From Heloderma charlesbogerti (taxonomy: Eukaryota; Chordata; Lepidosauria; Squamata; Helodermatidae): a stretch of 64,000 nucleotides of DNA. The notes below the pieces were generated by a model. That model did not search any database and had not been told where the DNA came from. It was given only the letters and a program-made list of their open reading frames with translations. Positions 22,878 through 32,932 of this stretch are shown one piece after another (positions within the stretch are counted from its first letter, which is position 1; each line of letters starts with the position of its first letter). Location: NCBI GenBank assembly GCA_026122225.1, contig JANEZZ010002248.1:372001-436000 (forward strand). Reading direction: 5' to 3'. Made by a program: the position numbers and the translations under genes.

Positions 22878-25858
22878 AAATCAGACCAGTGAAACTAAGA
22901 CATCTCGCAGTGCTGCTATTTAATGCCAGGTCAGTCTACATTAAAAGCTCATTCATTCATGATTTAATTGTGGATGAGAAGGCTGACCTGGCATGTGTTA
23001 CTGAGACTTGGGTGGGTGAGCTGGGTAGGGTTGATCTGACTCAGCTCTGCCCACTTGGGTACTTGGTGCAGCACCAAAATAGGTTGGAGGGCTGGGGCGG
23101 GGGGGAGCCACATAGAACTTCCATCACCAGGAAACCACTCCACCTTGGAGCAGGCCTTGAGGGGTTGCACCTGGTGTTGGGCCATAGAGACAGATGGGGG
23201 ATGCTGCTGGTGTACTGCCCACCCTGCTGTCCAGCATCATCCCTGACTGAGCTGGCAGAGGCAGTCTTGCATGTGGTATTGGAGGAACCCAGGACGGTGG
23301 TTCTGGGTGACTTCAACTTCCATGCTGAGGCTGTTTCTGGACTTCATGGCCTCCATGACAACCATGGGGCTGTCTTTGTTTGTCATCAGCCTGACACATG
23401 AAGCAGGGCACACTCTTGATTTGGTTTTTGCTCCAAGTTGTGACTTGGGTGGTCTGAAGATTGGGGAGGTCCAAGTAACCCCAATGTCATGGTCAGACCA
23501 TTTCCTGGTGAGATTTGAACTCACAAGTGACTTCCCTCCTGCAGGGATGGGGGACCCATTTGGATGGTCCATCCCAGGAGATTGATGGAATGCAGTGGAT
23601 TCCTGAATGCTCTTGGGGATTTTCCAGTGGAGAGAGCTGGTGATCCAGCTGAGGCTCTAGCCTCACTATAGACACTGAGATGTGGAGGGCCATCAACTTG
23701 ATTGCACCAGAGTGCCCTCTCCAGCACTGTAGAGCCTGCCTCGCTCCTTGGTATACTGGGAAGCTGAGGTCAATTAAACAGGCTGAATGTAGGCTAGAGC
23801 GCAAATGGAGTAAGAATTGAAGCGAAGATGACCGAGCATGCTCTAGAGCACATAACTGTGCCTATTGTGTGGTGGTGCGGGCAGCAAAGAAGGGTTATTT
23901 TGATGCTTCCATTGCATCCTCAAGTAGCCATCCTGCAGAACTCTTCCAGGTGGTCTGGGGGTTGTTAACACCCTCCCCAGCAAATGGGGTCCTGGCCCCA
24001 TCGAGGACCCACTGTGACCTTTTTGCATCGCACTTTGAGGACAAAATCGCTTGTCTCCACAGCAAACTTGACACTGTTGTGACCATGGTTCCAGCTGAGA
24101 TGTCTGATACCAACATCTGCTCGATCCTTTGTGGGATCAGTCCCAGTTCCTGCAGCCTGATGATGTAGACAAGGTGCTTGCAGCAGTGCAACCAACCATA
24201 TGCCCTCTCGATCCCTGCCTCTCTTGGCTAATAAAAGCTAGCTGAGGAGGTACGACTGGGCAGATTCAGGGAGTGACAAATGCTCCCTTGCAGGAAGGGG
24301 TGGTCCCAGCTGTCCTTAAGGAGGCAGTAGTGCAGCCACTTCTGAAGAAGCCCACTCTGGACCCAATGGTATTAGGCCACTACCACCCAGTCGCAAATAC
24401 TCCTTTCTTAGGGAAGGTACTTGAGAGGGTTGTGGTGGAGCAACTGCAGGCACTCTTGGAGGATACTGATTATCTAGACCCATTCCAGTGTGCATTTCAA
24501 CCTGGTTATGGGACTGAATCAGCCTTGGCCACCCTGATGGACGACCTTTATCGAGAGAGGGACAGGGGGAGTGCAACCCTGTTAATTCTGCTCGATCTCT
24601 TATCAGGTTTTGATACCATCGACCATGGTATTCTCCTGCATTCACTCTGTGGGATGGGTATTGGAGGCACTGTGTTACAGTGGTTCTAGTCTTACCTAGG
24701 GGGCCTATTTCATGGAGTATCATTGAGTGACTATTCCATGGCCCCTTGGCAATTGAGCTATGGGGTGCCACAGGGCATCATCTTGTCCCCAGTGTTGTTT
24801 AACATCTGTATGAAGCCGCTGGGAGCTGTCCTTAGGGGATTTGGAGCTAAATGCCATCAGTATGCTGATGACATGCAGCTCTGTCTCCCTGTGATAACTG
24901 AATCAGGAGATGCTGTGCAAGTCCTGGATCAGTGTCTAAACTCAGTAATGGGTTGGATGAGGGCCAATAAACTGAAGCTGAATCCTGGCAAGACGGAAGT
25001 CCTTTGGGGAGCGGTTCCCAAGTCCAGAAGATAGGCACATCGACTGTTCTGGATGGGGTTGCATTCCATCTGAAAGTTCAGGTTTGTAGTCTGGAGGTAC
25101 TTCTAGATCCATCATTGTTGCTGGAGGCCCAAGAGGCCAATGCAGCTTGGAGTGCTTTTTACCAGCTTTGGCTGTTTCACCAGCTATGGCCTCTCCTGGA
25201 CAGGGATAGCTTGATCACGGTGGTGCAGGCATTAGTAACCTCAAGACTGGATTACTGCAATGTGCTTTATGTGGGGCTACCCTTGAGGCTTGTCTGGAAG
25301 CTGGAGCTAGTGCAGAACACAGCAGCTTGGCTGTTGTTGGGAGCTGCCCCTTTTCAGCATTAAATTTCTTTGCTGAGAGAACTGCACTGGCTGCCTATTC
25401 ACTACCGGGCCAGGTTTAAGGGATTAGTACTAGTGTACAAAGCCCTGAACAACTTGGGGCCAGGACACCTGAGAGAGCACCTTCTTCTTTACCAGCCTGC
25501 CTGGTGACTGAGATCATTGGAAGGCTTGCTCGTGGTGGTTCCACATGGACCCATGGCCCTGTTCGAATTCACCAGGAAAAGAGCTTTCAGCATGGTGGCC
25601 CCCTCCCTGTGGAATTCCTTGCCTTTGGAGGTGAGGCAGGCGCCAATATTGTGTTGCTTTCGGTGCCTACTGAAGACATTGTTATTTTGAGAGGCCTTCC
25701 CTGAGTGACCAGCCACAGTTTATCAAGTTCAGAATCTGTTCTTTTAAAATATTTTAATTGTTTTAATTATAGGGTTTTATTCTTTCATCTCGTTGTTCAC
25801 TGCTCTGAAATCTTTGATGTGGAGCAGTATATAAATATTGTAAATCAATCAATCCATC
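22878..25858 (+). mobile_element. L2/CR1-group LINE, almost full ORF2 length but decayed
   Basis: The element runs from the start of an endonuclease domain through RT to a 3' end GAGCAGTATATAAATATTG with an (AATC)n tail. It directly abuts the tRNA-derived SINE on its left. Numerous frameshifts and stops place it as inactive. Confidence 0.85.
22889..25716 (+). pseudogene. L2-group LINE ORF2, endonuclease plus reverse transcriptase
   Basis: The family protein nicks DNA with an APE-like endonuclease and reverse-transcribes its RNA. The reading moves between frames. Endonuclease: LLFNARSVYIKS at 22.92 kb, TETW near 23.0 kb, GDFNFHAEA near 23.31 kb and the catalytic SDH (WSDHFLVRFE) near 23.49 kb. 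RT: LLDLLSGFDTIDHGIL near 24.59 kb (motif A), GVPQGIILSPVLFNI at 24.76 kb (motif B) and YADDMQL at 24.86 kb (motif C). Then LKLNPGKTEVLW, VTSRLDYCNVLYVGLPL (25.24 kb) and a tail with WLPIHYRARFKG-like sequence. At least five frame breaks separate these. L2 versus another CR1-group clade cannot be decided by eye. Confidence 0.85.
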
Positions 25859-26059
25859 AATATTGACAAGACAGACTCAAGATAAAGTTTGGTAGGCTCA
25901 GAATGTGAAGTCTAACTGAAATAAAATAGGATTTATATTTCATGAACTGTGGTGAGATTTAAGCCTGTTTAACTTTGTTGTGATTGAGCCCATTTTGGTT
26001 GCTTAATGTCAAAATGATGGACACATAACATTCAGGAATATGATCTAGATAACCTGGCT

Positions 26060-26560
26060 GAACGCATGATATGCTCCCTATACTGGCTGCCTATACGTTT
26101 CCAAGCCCAATTCAGGGTGCAGGCTTTGTCCTGTGAAGTCTTACAGCTTAGGACCACATAGCTGATGGAGCATCTCTTCCAGTATGAACCTACCCATTAC
26201 ACTGTGATCAACATCTGAGCCCCCCCCCCCTTAGAGTCCCTTCTGCAAGGGAAGTTTGGAAGATGGCAACAAGGGAGAGAGCCTTTTCAGTGGTGGTCCC
26301 CCCCCCCACCAAAAAAGTGGAATGTTCTCTGCCATGAGGCCTGCCTGGCACCAACATTGTCATTTGCCAGGTCAAGACTTTCCTCTACTCCCAAGCATTT
26401 GAACATATATGATGGCTTTTTATCCATTGGTTGTTTTGGGTACTGATGTGTCAGGTGTTTTATTATGTTTTGGTGTTTTTCATAGCTATTTAATATTTTG
26501 TATATTTTAATAATTTTCTTGTAAGTCACCTTTAGTCTCTTTTAAGGCAACTAAGAAACA
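26060..26560 (+). mobile_element. L2-group LINE 3' fragment
   Basis: Decayed tail coding (CTATACTGGCTGCCTATACG, then GAGAGAGCCTTTTCAGTGGTGG, then GTCAAGACTTTCCTCTACTC) matches the C-terminal layout of the neighbouring L2. It ends TCTTTTAAGGCAACTAA, a 3' terminus also seen at 34.9 kb. Frame is lost and C-runs interrupt it. Confidence 0.7.
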
Positions 26561-27540
26561 ACAACAACCCCTTTTCAACATAGTGTTTTTAAGTCCCAAA
26601 ATCCTCCTCTCAGGCAGCCTCCTCTCATGATGCAGTGTTTAATCAGAAAGGCAAACAACTGTCCCTTCCCCAGTCTCACAAAGTAACACTTCTAGTTCCT
26701 CCAGAGGGGGATCCAGTGTATGACACACTCCATGTATATCACATTTTGGACAGAGAATGGTGTGAAGATTCCCAGTGCAGTTCCATATACAGCACTGCCT
26801 GGAAACCTAATATATGCCACCATCAGGAGAGGATGCAATAGTTCAATGGGAGAACATTTGCTTCGTAAGCAGAAAATCCACATTCCATCCTTGCTGTCTT
26901 CAGGTAAAAGGATCTCAGGTAGTAAGGCCATTAATACAGGAGAGGGAAACTTAGTAAGTGAAAATATCCTTACTCCTCTGGGACAAGCGGCATCTGCTAA
27001 AATTCTCTATGCTGTTAAGAGTATAACTCTGATCTCCTTTGCATCTGGTTATCCTAGTTCAGGGGAGCAAAACCTCAAGCCTGGGGGCCAAATCTGCCCA
27101 TCCTGGGGTCTCGGCCCAGCCCTCTGGGGTTCCGAAAAGCCTCTCCTAAGGCTCAGTTACTGGCTGTAAATGCTTTCAGCTAAAATATGCTGAGATTCTG
27201 GCCCTGCCCTTTTAGCCTTGTTCCTGCCCTTGGGCTGAAAGAAGCACAATACCCCAGTTCTAGTTGCTCATATCCATGTGACACACGCACACAATCACAA
27301 CACAGAGTTCCCTGTGGCATCTCAGGATTAAACAGCTAGCTACTGGGTGCGTGCAGTTGTACCTGATTGAAGTGAGATACCTCACCTGCATTGGTGGATG
27401 CTCTGGCTCAGGGGTGGGGAATCTTTGTTGGACTGATGGCAGACTTGGCTCCAGGGAAGAATACTGGGGGGCCAGATGCCAGCACTGGGTGTGATCCCTT
27501 GATGTGATTGCCCAGACCCTCATGCACACAACACTCCCTC
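26561..27540. other. No recognisable gene; hAT-like end fragment
   Basis: Mostly anonymous. CAGGGGTGGGGAA at 27412 resembles the end of the 57.2 kb hAT-like hairpin, but no partner end or duplication was found. Confidence 0.35.
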
Positions 27541-27800
27541 CAGGGGAAGCTGGCGGCTCCCATGTCAGTGGGGCTGTGAATCTGCTCAGAGTCTCAGACA
27601 GAACCAGTCAGAATGCTGAACCCTATCCCCAAAATGTTGTAGGACTTTTGTCTGTCTAAACATGCATAGGATTGCACCCTAAAGGAGCAATCTAAGGTGT
27701 GGAAGCACCTTAGATAGCTCCTTTACCATTCTGACTGGTTCTGACTAAAACCCAGAGCAGATTTGTAGCCCCACTGACATTGGAGGCACCAGCCTCCCTC
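27541..27800. mobile_element. F3 hairpin with embedded half of an F1 hairpin
   Basis: Ends CAGGGGAAGCTGGCGG and CACCAGCCTCCC. The F3 loop text CCCTATCCCCAAAATG (27621-27636) is followed at once by the right half of F1 (27636-27679, ending GGATTGCACCC and TAA), then the F3 right arm. The F3 left sub-arm GGAGCTATCCAAGG is missing where F1 sits. Confidence 0.75.
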
Positions 27801-28374
27801 CTCTGGAAAATGAATCCCCAACCCCACACACAGTGGTATTGGGGCTTCTTAAAAGCTGGATTGTGGTGTAGGGGCAATTCTTTTGGGGGAGGTCACAGTA
27901 TTGGAAAGGAGAGAGTTAGTCCTTCCCTCTCCAGCAGTTCTCCCCCCCCCCCCGCCACCCACCAAAAAACAAACAAACCCTGCATCACAATCAGGCTTTT
28001 TAGACGCTTCCATGGCACCAATGGAGGCTTCTTAAAAGCCTGGATTTAGCACGTGGATGCAGGAGGGGGGATCTCTTAGCTCCATTTAGCAATCAGAGAT
28101 CAGGCATTTTCTCCCATACCTTTTTCCTTTTTTATTGTGACTATTAGATTTGGGCCTGTGAGCAGGGAGTGTCTTTTCTTTTAATCTTTGTACAGTTCTT
28201 GGAACATTGTAGGTACTTTATATGTGATAAATAATAATATACATAACTTTCTAGCTACTATTCCTTAATTTTTATTCCTTAACTTTTTCTTACCCAGTCC
28301 CTACCATTAGTGTCATGTCTTAACCTTTCTCCAATCTCTGTCTTGTCCACCTATTGTATATTTGAAGTTGTACC
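27801..28374. other. No recognisable gene or repeat
   Basis: Anonymous, with C-run at 27942-27953 and AT-rich DNA from 28.1 kb. Confidence 0.45.
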
Positions 28375-28729
28375 ACAGGATGGCCCACCAATTTGGATGG
28401 CTTTAAAGGGGAGTTGGCCCCTTCATGGATCACTGCCTTGTTGTGGCGAAGGGGCTTGTGTAACTCAGTGATGTGGCAAAGGGGCTTGTGTAACTAAGCT
28501 ATGCCATGCAGGGCCACCCAAGACGATCAGGTCATGGCGGAGAGTTCTGACAAAATGTGGTCCACTGGAGAAGGAAATGGCAACCCACTCCAGTATTCCT
28601 GCCAAGAAAACCCCATGGAACGCTGAAGCTCACATATTTTGGCCACCTAATGCGAAGAGAAAACTCACTAGAAAAGACTAGGGATGGACGAAAGGGACTT
28701 ACCTCGTCCCGCAGCTTGCTTCGCGGTGG

Positions 28730-28862
28730 GGGGGAGGCGCTTCGGTTCTCCCCCAAAGTTCAGGCGAGGGGGGGGAGGCGCCCCACCTCGCCCAGCCGAA
28801 ATTCAGGCCGGGGGGGAGGCGCCCCATCCCTCGCCGGTGAAATTCAGGCCGGGTAGGAGCAT
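28730..28862. repeat. GC-rich subrepeats at the A end of the foldback
   Basis: Units of about 50-57 bp each contain a G-run, GGAGGCGC, then CCGAAATTCAGGCC or similar. The same units occur in opposite orientation at 29.80-29.93 and 32.77-32.93 kb, always inside the A end. Confidence 0.75.
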
Positions 28863-28914
28863 CCCGTCTACCCGGCCACGAAAAAAAAAGTAAAACACAC
28901 ACACACACACACAC

Positions 28915-28954
28915 CCGTGATAGGCTACGTAACGATTTACGTAGCCTATCACGG
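28915..28954. repeat. Perfect 40-bp palindromic module (GATAGGCTACGTAA type)
   Basis: Arms CCGTGATAGGCTACGTAA and exact complement around CGAT. A diverged second module follows at 28974-29011, and more occur throughout both foldback clusters. Confidence 0.92.
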
Positions 28955-29393
28955 CTAGATTTCCAAAGTCAGCCATGATAGGCTATGAAAATCGTCACGT
29001 AGCCTATCACGGGTGACTTTGGGGGGGGGAAAGCGCGTACGCAAATGGCGGCTCCCATGGCCATTTGCGTTCCTTATTTTGGCACGTCTAGTCTACGTAG
29101 GGATGGCGGAGAATTTCTCCACGAATCTTCGGGAGGCCGAGCGCCGAGGCATTCGGCCCCCCAAAAGTGTTGGGGAAATTCTCCGCCGGCCCCCCGCCCC
29201 CCCCGGGATGGGACTTACCTTCAGCGAATGTCCCTCTCGGCGGCGGGTCCTGGCGGCGGTTCGGCGGCGGTTCGGCGGGGGCGGGGGCGGCGGCCAGTCT
29301 ATCACGGCTAGATTTCCAAAGTCAGCTGTGATAGGCTACGTAAATCGTCACGTAGCCTATCACGGGTGACTTTGGGGGGGGGAAAAGCGCGTA

Positions 29394-29430
29394 CGCAAAT
29401 GGCGGCGGCCCATGGGTGCCGCCATTTGCG
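29394..29430. repeat. Sub-palindrome CGCAAATGGCGGC
   Basis: Thirteen-base arms (29394-29406, 29418-29430) pair perfectly around GGCCCATGGGT, which is itself palindromic. Confidence 0.9.
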
Positions 29431-29449
29431 TTCCTTATTTTGGCACGTC

Positions 29450-29477
29450 TAGTCTACGTAAAGATTTACGTAGACTA
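29450..29477. repeat. Sub-palindrome TAGTCTACGTAAA
   Basis: Thirteen-base perfect arms with centre GA. Its partner on the other side of the foldback (29524-29551) has one CpG-to-TpG type difference. The inner foldback sits in this same motif of the outer copy. Confidence 0.92.
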
Positions 29478-31024
29478 TGGCGAAAATAAGGGAACGCTAT
29501 TTGCGTTGCCCTTATTTTCGCCGTAGTCTACGTAAATCTTTATGTAGACTAGACGTGCCAAAATAAGGAACACAAATGGCGACGCCCATGGGCCGCCGCC
29601 ATTTGTGTACGTGCTTTCTTTTTTTTTTTCCAAAGTCACCCATGATAGGGTACGTGACGATTAACATAGCCTATCACAGCTGACTTTGGAAATCTAGCCG
29701 TGATAGGCTACGTTAATCGTTACGTAGCCTATCATGGGGTTTTGTGTTTTGTGTGGTTTTTTTTTACTTTTGCTTTTGTGGCCGGGGAGACGGGGCGCTT
29801 CTCCCCGGCCTGAATTTTGCCGGGCGAGGCGGGGCGCCTCCCCCCCTGGCCTGAATTTCGGCCGGGCGAGGCGGAACACCTCCCCCCCTCACCTGAACTT
29901 TGGTGGGAGAAGCGAAGCGCCTCCCCCCCACCGCGAATCACTCCTGCGAAAAGGTGACTTTCGTACATCCCTAAGTCTACGTAAAGATTTACGTAGACTA
30001 CGGCGAAAATAAGGGCAACGCAAATAGCGTTCCCTTATTTTCGCCGTAGTCTACATAAATGTTTACGTAGACTAGACGTGCCAAAATAAGGAACGCAAAT
30101 GGTGGCGCCCCATGGGTACACGCTTTTTTTGTGTGTGCCCCATGGGTACACAAGCCCCAAGTACATGCTTTTTTTTTTTTCCAAGTCACCCGTGATAGGC
30201 TACGTGACGACTTACGTAGCCTATCACGGCTGACTTTGGAAATCTAGCCGTGATAGGCGACGTAAATCGTTACATAGCCTATCACAGGTGTGTGGGGGTT
30301 TTTTTTACTTTACTTTTTTTTTTTGCAATGGTGGTGGCGGCAGCCAGTTCAGAGACCGGCCGCCGCCCCCACCCCGCCGAAACGCCGCCGAAACGCCACC
30401 GGGACCCGCCACCAAGAGGGACATTCGCCGAAGGTAAGTCCCATCCCGGGGGGGGCGGGGGGCTGGCAGAGAATTTCCCCAACACTTTCAGGGGGCTGAA
30501 TGCGTCAGCACTTGGCCTCCCGAAGATTCGTGGAGAAATTCTCCGCCAACACTAGAAAAGACCCTGATGTTGGGAAAGATTGAAGGCAAAAGGAGAAGGG
30601 GATGGCAGAGGATGAGATGGCTAGAATAGCATCACCGATGCAATGAATATGAACTTGAGTCTTGAGTACGCTCCGGGAGAGAGTGGAGGACAGGAAGGCC
30701 TGGCGTGCTATGGTCCATGGGGTCACAAAGAGTCGGACACGACTTAACGACTGAACAACAACAACAAAGGGGGGTTGGACAAATTCCTGGAGGAAAAGGC
30801 TATCAATGGCTACAGTTCTGATGGCTATGTGCTACCTCCAATACTAGAGGCAACGAGCCTATATACACCAGTTGCTGGGGAACATGGGTGAGAGGGTGCT
30901 GTTGCACTCATGCCCTGCTTGTGGATTCCTGGTCAACAGCTGGTTGGCCACTGTGTGAACAGAATACTGGACTAGATGGATCTTTGGTCTGATCCAGCAT
31001 GGCTCTTCTTATGTTCTTATGTAT

Positions 31025-31321
31025 ATTGTAAGTTCTGTCAAATGATGAGCAGATGAGTGGTGCTGAATAAATGTTAAATAATGATAGCACCAGTATTGAT
31101 ATGATCAATATTTGTACTTAAAGTAATCTGACCTGTATGGAAGCAAAGACCACAGCGCACCCTGTGAATTTCTGTCCCATTTGAGTAGGGGCTACAAAGG
31201 CAAGGATGGGAGACTGACATCGGTCTAAGACTGATGGCAGCCTGAGCCCTGCACAGGGCAGAATGTGCTTACAGAAATAGAATATGAAACAGTGTACTGA
31301 AGCAGATCCTCTCCTGAGATG
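31025..31321. other. No recognisable gene
   Basis: Anonymous DNA between the CR1 3' end and the solo LTR. Confidence 0.5.
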
Positions 31322-31837
31322 AAGAGTGTCAGGGTTGTATCTGAGCCCATAGAGTCCCAAGGCAGCTCTGATTCTGAGGAGATACAATTAGTGGGAGAGG
31401 AACACTCTCAGACTTCAGAGGTGCAGCTGGAGGGGGAGCCCCCCCCCCACTCACATCCCTGGGAGCAACAGTGACCCAGGCATGGAAAGGGAGGGACAAC
31501 TTGAGCTTTTAGACACGAGGCACAGGCGCAGGCACAAGCGAGAGATTGCAGGAACCGAGCTTAGGCACTCAGCCCGATTGGATCGACGTCAACAGCTGTG
31601 CCCCAAGGCCACACGGGAGAAGGGGAGATCTTCCCCTCCCACCCCTTAAGTTCAGAGAGTTGCCGCGTTTTTCTAGGGGTGTATGAAACCCCCTTACCTT
31701 TGGTCTGCAGGAGGCGATCCGTTCCTCCCCCCCAGAATCCTCGCTGGCCCTGGCCGGCTCCACTCCACAGTGAGTCTGCACAGCTGCCAGCCGACTCCGG
31801 CCACAGGGATGCAAATGGCGTCCATGTAGCAGATGAC

Positions 31838-32012
31838 ATTTGCGTCCCTGTTCTTTGCAGTAATAGACTACGTAAAGATTTATGTAGCCTATTACTGCAA
31901 AGAACAGGGATGCAAATAGTGTAGCAGGCGCCATTTGGGTCCCTGTTCTTTGCAGTAATAGGCTACGTAAAGATTTACATAGCCTATTATTGCAAAGAAC
32001 AGGGATGCAAAT
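31838..32012. repeat. Two tandem 80-bp palindromes
   Basis: Each runs from ATTTG(C/G)GTCCCTG to CAGGGATGCAAAT with the core CTTTGCAGTAATAG facing CTATTA(C/T)TGCAAAG around CTACGTAAAGATTTA. The two copies start 95 bp apart and differ at few positions. Confidence 0.88.
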
Positions 32013-32478
32013 GGCGTAGCGGCTGCCATTTGCACCCCTGCTTTTTGCCATGATAGGCTACGTAAGTATTTACGTAGCCTATCACGTAGGGATATCAGAG
32101 AATTTCACCACGAATCTCGGGGAGGCCGAATGCCACCGCATTCGGCCCCCCAAAATCGGTGGTGAAACAGTCTGCCCCCCGCCCCCCCCCCGGGACGGGA
32201 CTTATCTTGGCTGAATCTCCCTGGCGGCGGGGGCTCCGTGGCTGCCGCCGTCGCCATTTCCAAGTTAAAAAAAAAAAAAGTGATAGGCTACGTAAAGATA
32301 TACATAGCCTATCACGGCTAGATTTTTAAAAAATACCGTGATAGGCTACGTAAATGTTTACATAGCCTATCACGGCTGAGTTTTAAAAAAAAAAAAACAC
32401 ATAGGCAAATGGCGGCGCCCATGGGCACCGCCATTTGCGTTCCTTGTTTTGGCATGTCTAGCCTACGTAAACATTTAC

Positions 32479-32561
32479 GTAGACTACGGCGAAAATAAGG
32501 GGAACGCAAATAGCGTAGACGCTACGCTATTTGCGTTCCCCTTATTTTCGCCGTAGTCTAC
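32479..32561. repeat. Perfect 83-bp palindrome
   Basis: Two identical 40-base arms (GTAGACTACGGCGAAAATAA at the outside, AATAGCGTAG at the inside) face each other around the 3-base centre ACG. Pairing continues outward with few mismatches to GGCATGTCTA / TAGATGTGCC. Confidence 0.93.
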
Positions 32562-32769
32562 ATAAATGTTTACGTAGACTAGATGTGCCAAAATAAGGAA
32601 TGCAAATGGCAGCGCCCATTGGCGCCACCATTTGCATACGCGCGGTTTTTGTTATTTTTAACTCAGCCGTGATAGGCTATGTAAACATTTACATAGCCTA
32701 TCACGGCTGACTGCAGGGATGCAAACGGCGGCGGCTAAGGCCACCGCCATTTGCAGTCCCGGCCAGCCA

Positions 32770-32932
32770 GGATTCGCGGCGGGAGGGACGGGGCGCCTCC
32801 CCCCCAGCCAGAATTTCAGGGGGGAGGGAGGGGGCGCCTCCCCCCTGGCCAGAATTTCAGGGGGGAGGGACGGAATGCCTCCCCCCCCAGGCAGAATTTC
32901 GGGGGGAGGGACGGAGCGCCTCTCCCCCACCA
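32770..32932. repeat. GC-rich ~57-bp subrepeats, nested copy
   Basis: Three units with GGGGCGCCTCCCC-like cores and CAGAATTTCAGGGGGG. The G- and C-runs could form quadruplex structures. Confidence 0.75.

Larger units (their letters stand above)
29098..29973 (+). mobile_element. hAT-like foldback, subfamily alpha, inner copy (B end left)
   Basis: An exact 8-bp duplication AGTCTACG (29090-29097, 29974-29981) lies in a hairpin arm of the outer copy. Ends are TAGGGATGGCGGAGAATTTC and TTCGTACATCCCTA. The 876 bp element is inverted relative to its host copy. About 440 bp (29298-29735) forms a foldback centred at 29500: TGGCACGTCT at 29441 pairs with AGACGTGCCA ending 29560, and each arm carries its own palindromes. 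No protein is encoded. Confidence 0.9.
28679..30554 (-). mobile_element. hAT-like foldback, subfamily alpha, outer copy (A end left)
   Basis: An exact 8-bp duplication GAAAAGAC (28671-28678, 30555-30562) falls inside BovB coding sequence, so the break is certain. The left end TAGGGATGGACGAAAGGG is the A end. The right end TCTCCGCCAACACTA is the B end with a 3-base loss from CATCCCTA. Without the inner insertion it is about 990 bp. It contains a perfect palindrome at 28915-28954 (18-base arms, loop CGAT) and GC-rich ~57-bp subrepeats at 28.73-28.86 kb. It encodes no transposase. Confidence 0.85.
28418..30765 (+). mobile_element. Internally deleted BovB, interrupted by foldback elements
   Basis: Flanked by a 13-bp duplication AAAGGGGAGTTGG / AAAGGGGGGTTGG (one mismatch). 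The left part holds BovB 5' sequence (TGGATCACTGCCTTGTTGTG, then AAATGGCAACCCACTCCAGT). It jumps near 28620 straight to the ORF2 C-terminal region (ATTTTGGCCACCTAATGCGA). After the inserted foldback it resumes and ends GAGTCGGACACGAC and (ACA)n. The RT is absent, so this copy is non-autonomous. Confidence 0.85.
28375..31020 (+). mobile_element. CR1 LINE 3' fragment, split by a BovB insertion
   Basis: The left piece contains ATTTGGATGGCTTTAAAGGG. The right piece resumes at GGTTGGACAAATTCCTGGAG (30774) and continues through GTGCTACCTCCAATACTAGA and ATGGCTCTTCTTATGTTC, the standard squamate-type CR1 3' end. Joining sequence is duplicated on both sides of the intervening BovB. Confidence 0.85.

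Noticed and set aside
28679..29311. CpG-island promoter with GC-rich reading frames
   Set aside because: The GC-rich frames lie in transposon subrepeats and foldback ends; no TSS motif or downstream exon is visible.
29013..29369. 118-codon plus frame crossing the foldback junction
   Set aside because: It spans the insertion boundary between two nested elements and is stop-poor only because of GC content.
28895..30560. CRISPR-like array of regularly repeated palindromes
   Set aside because: Modules vary in spacing and orientation, spacers are shared between copies, the genome is vertebrate, and the modules lie within TSD-bounded transposons.
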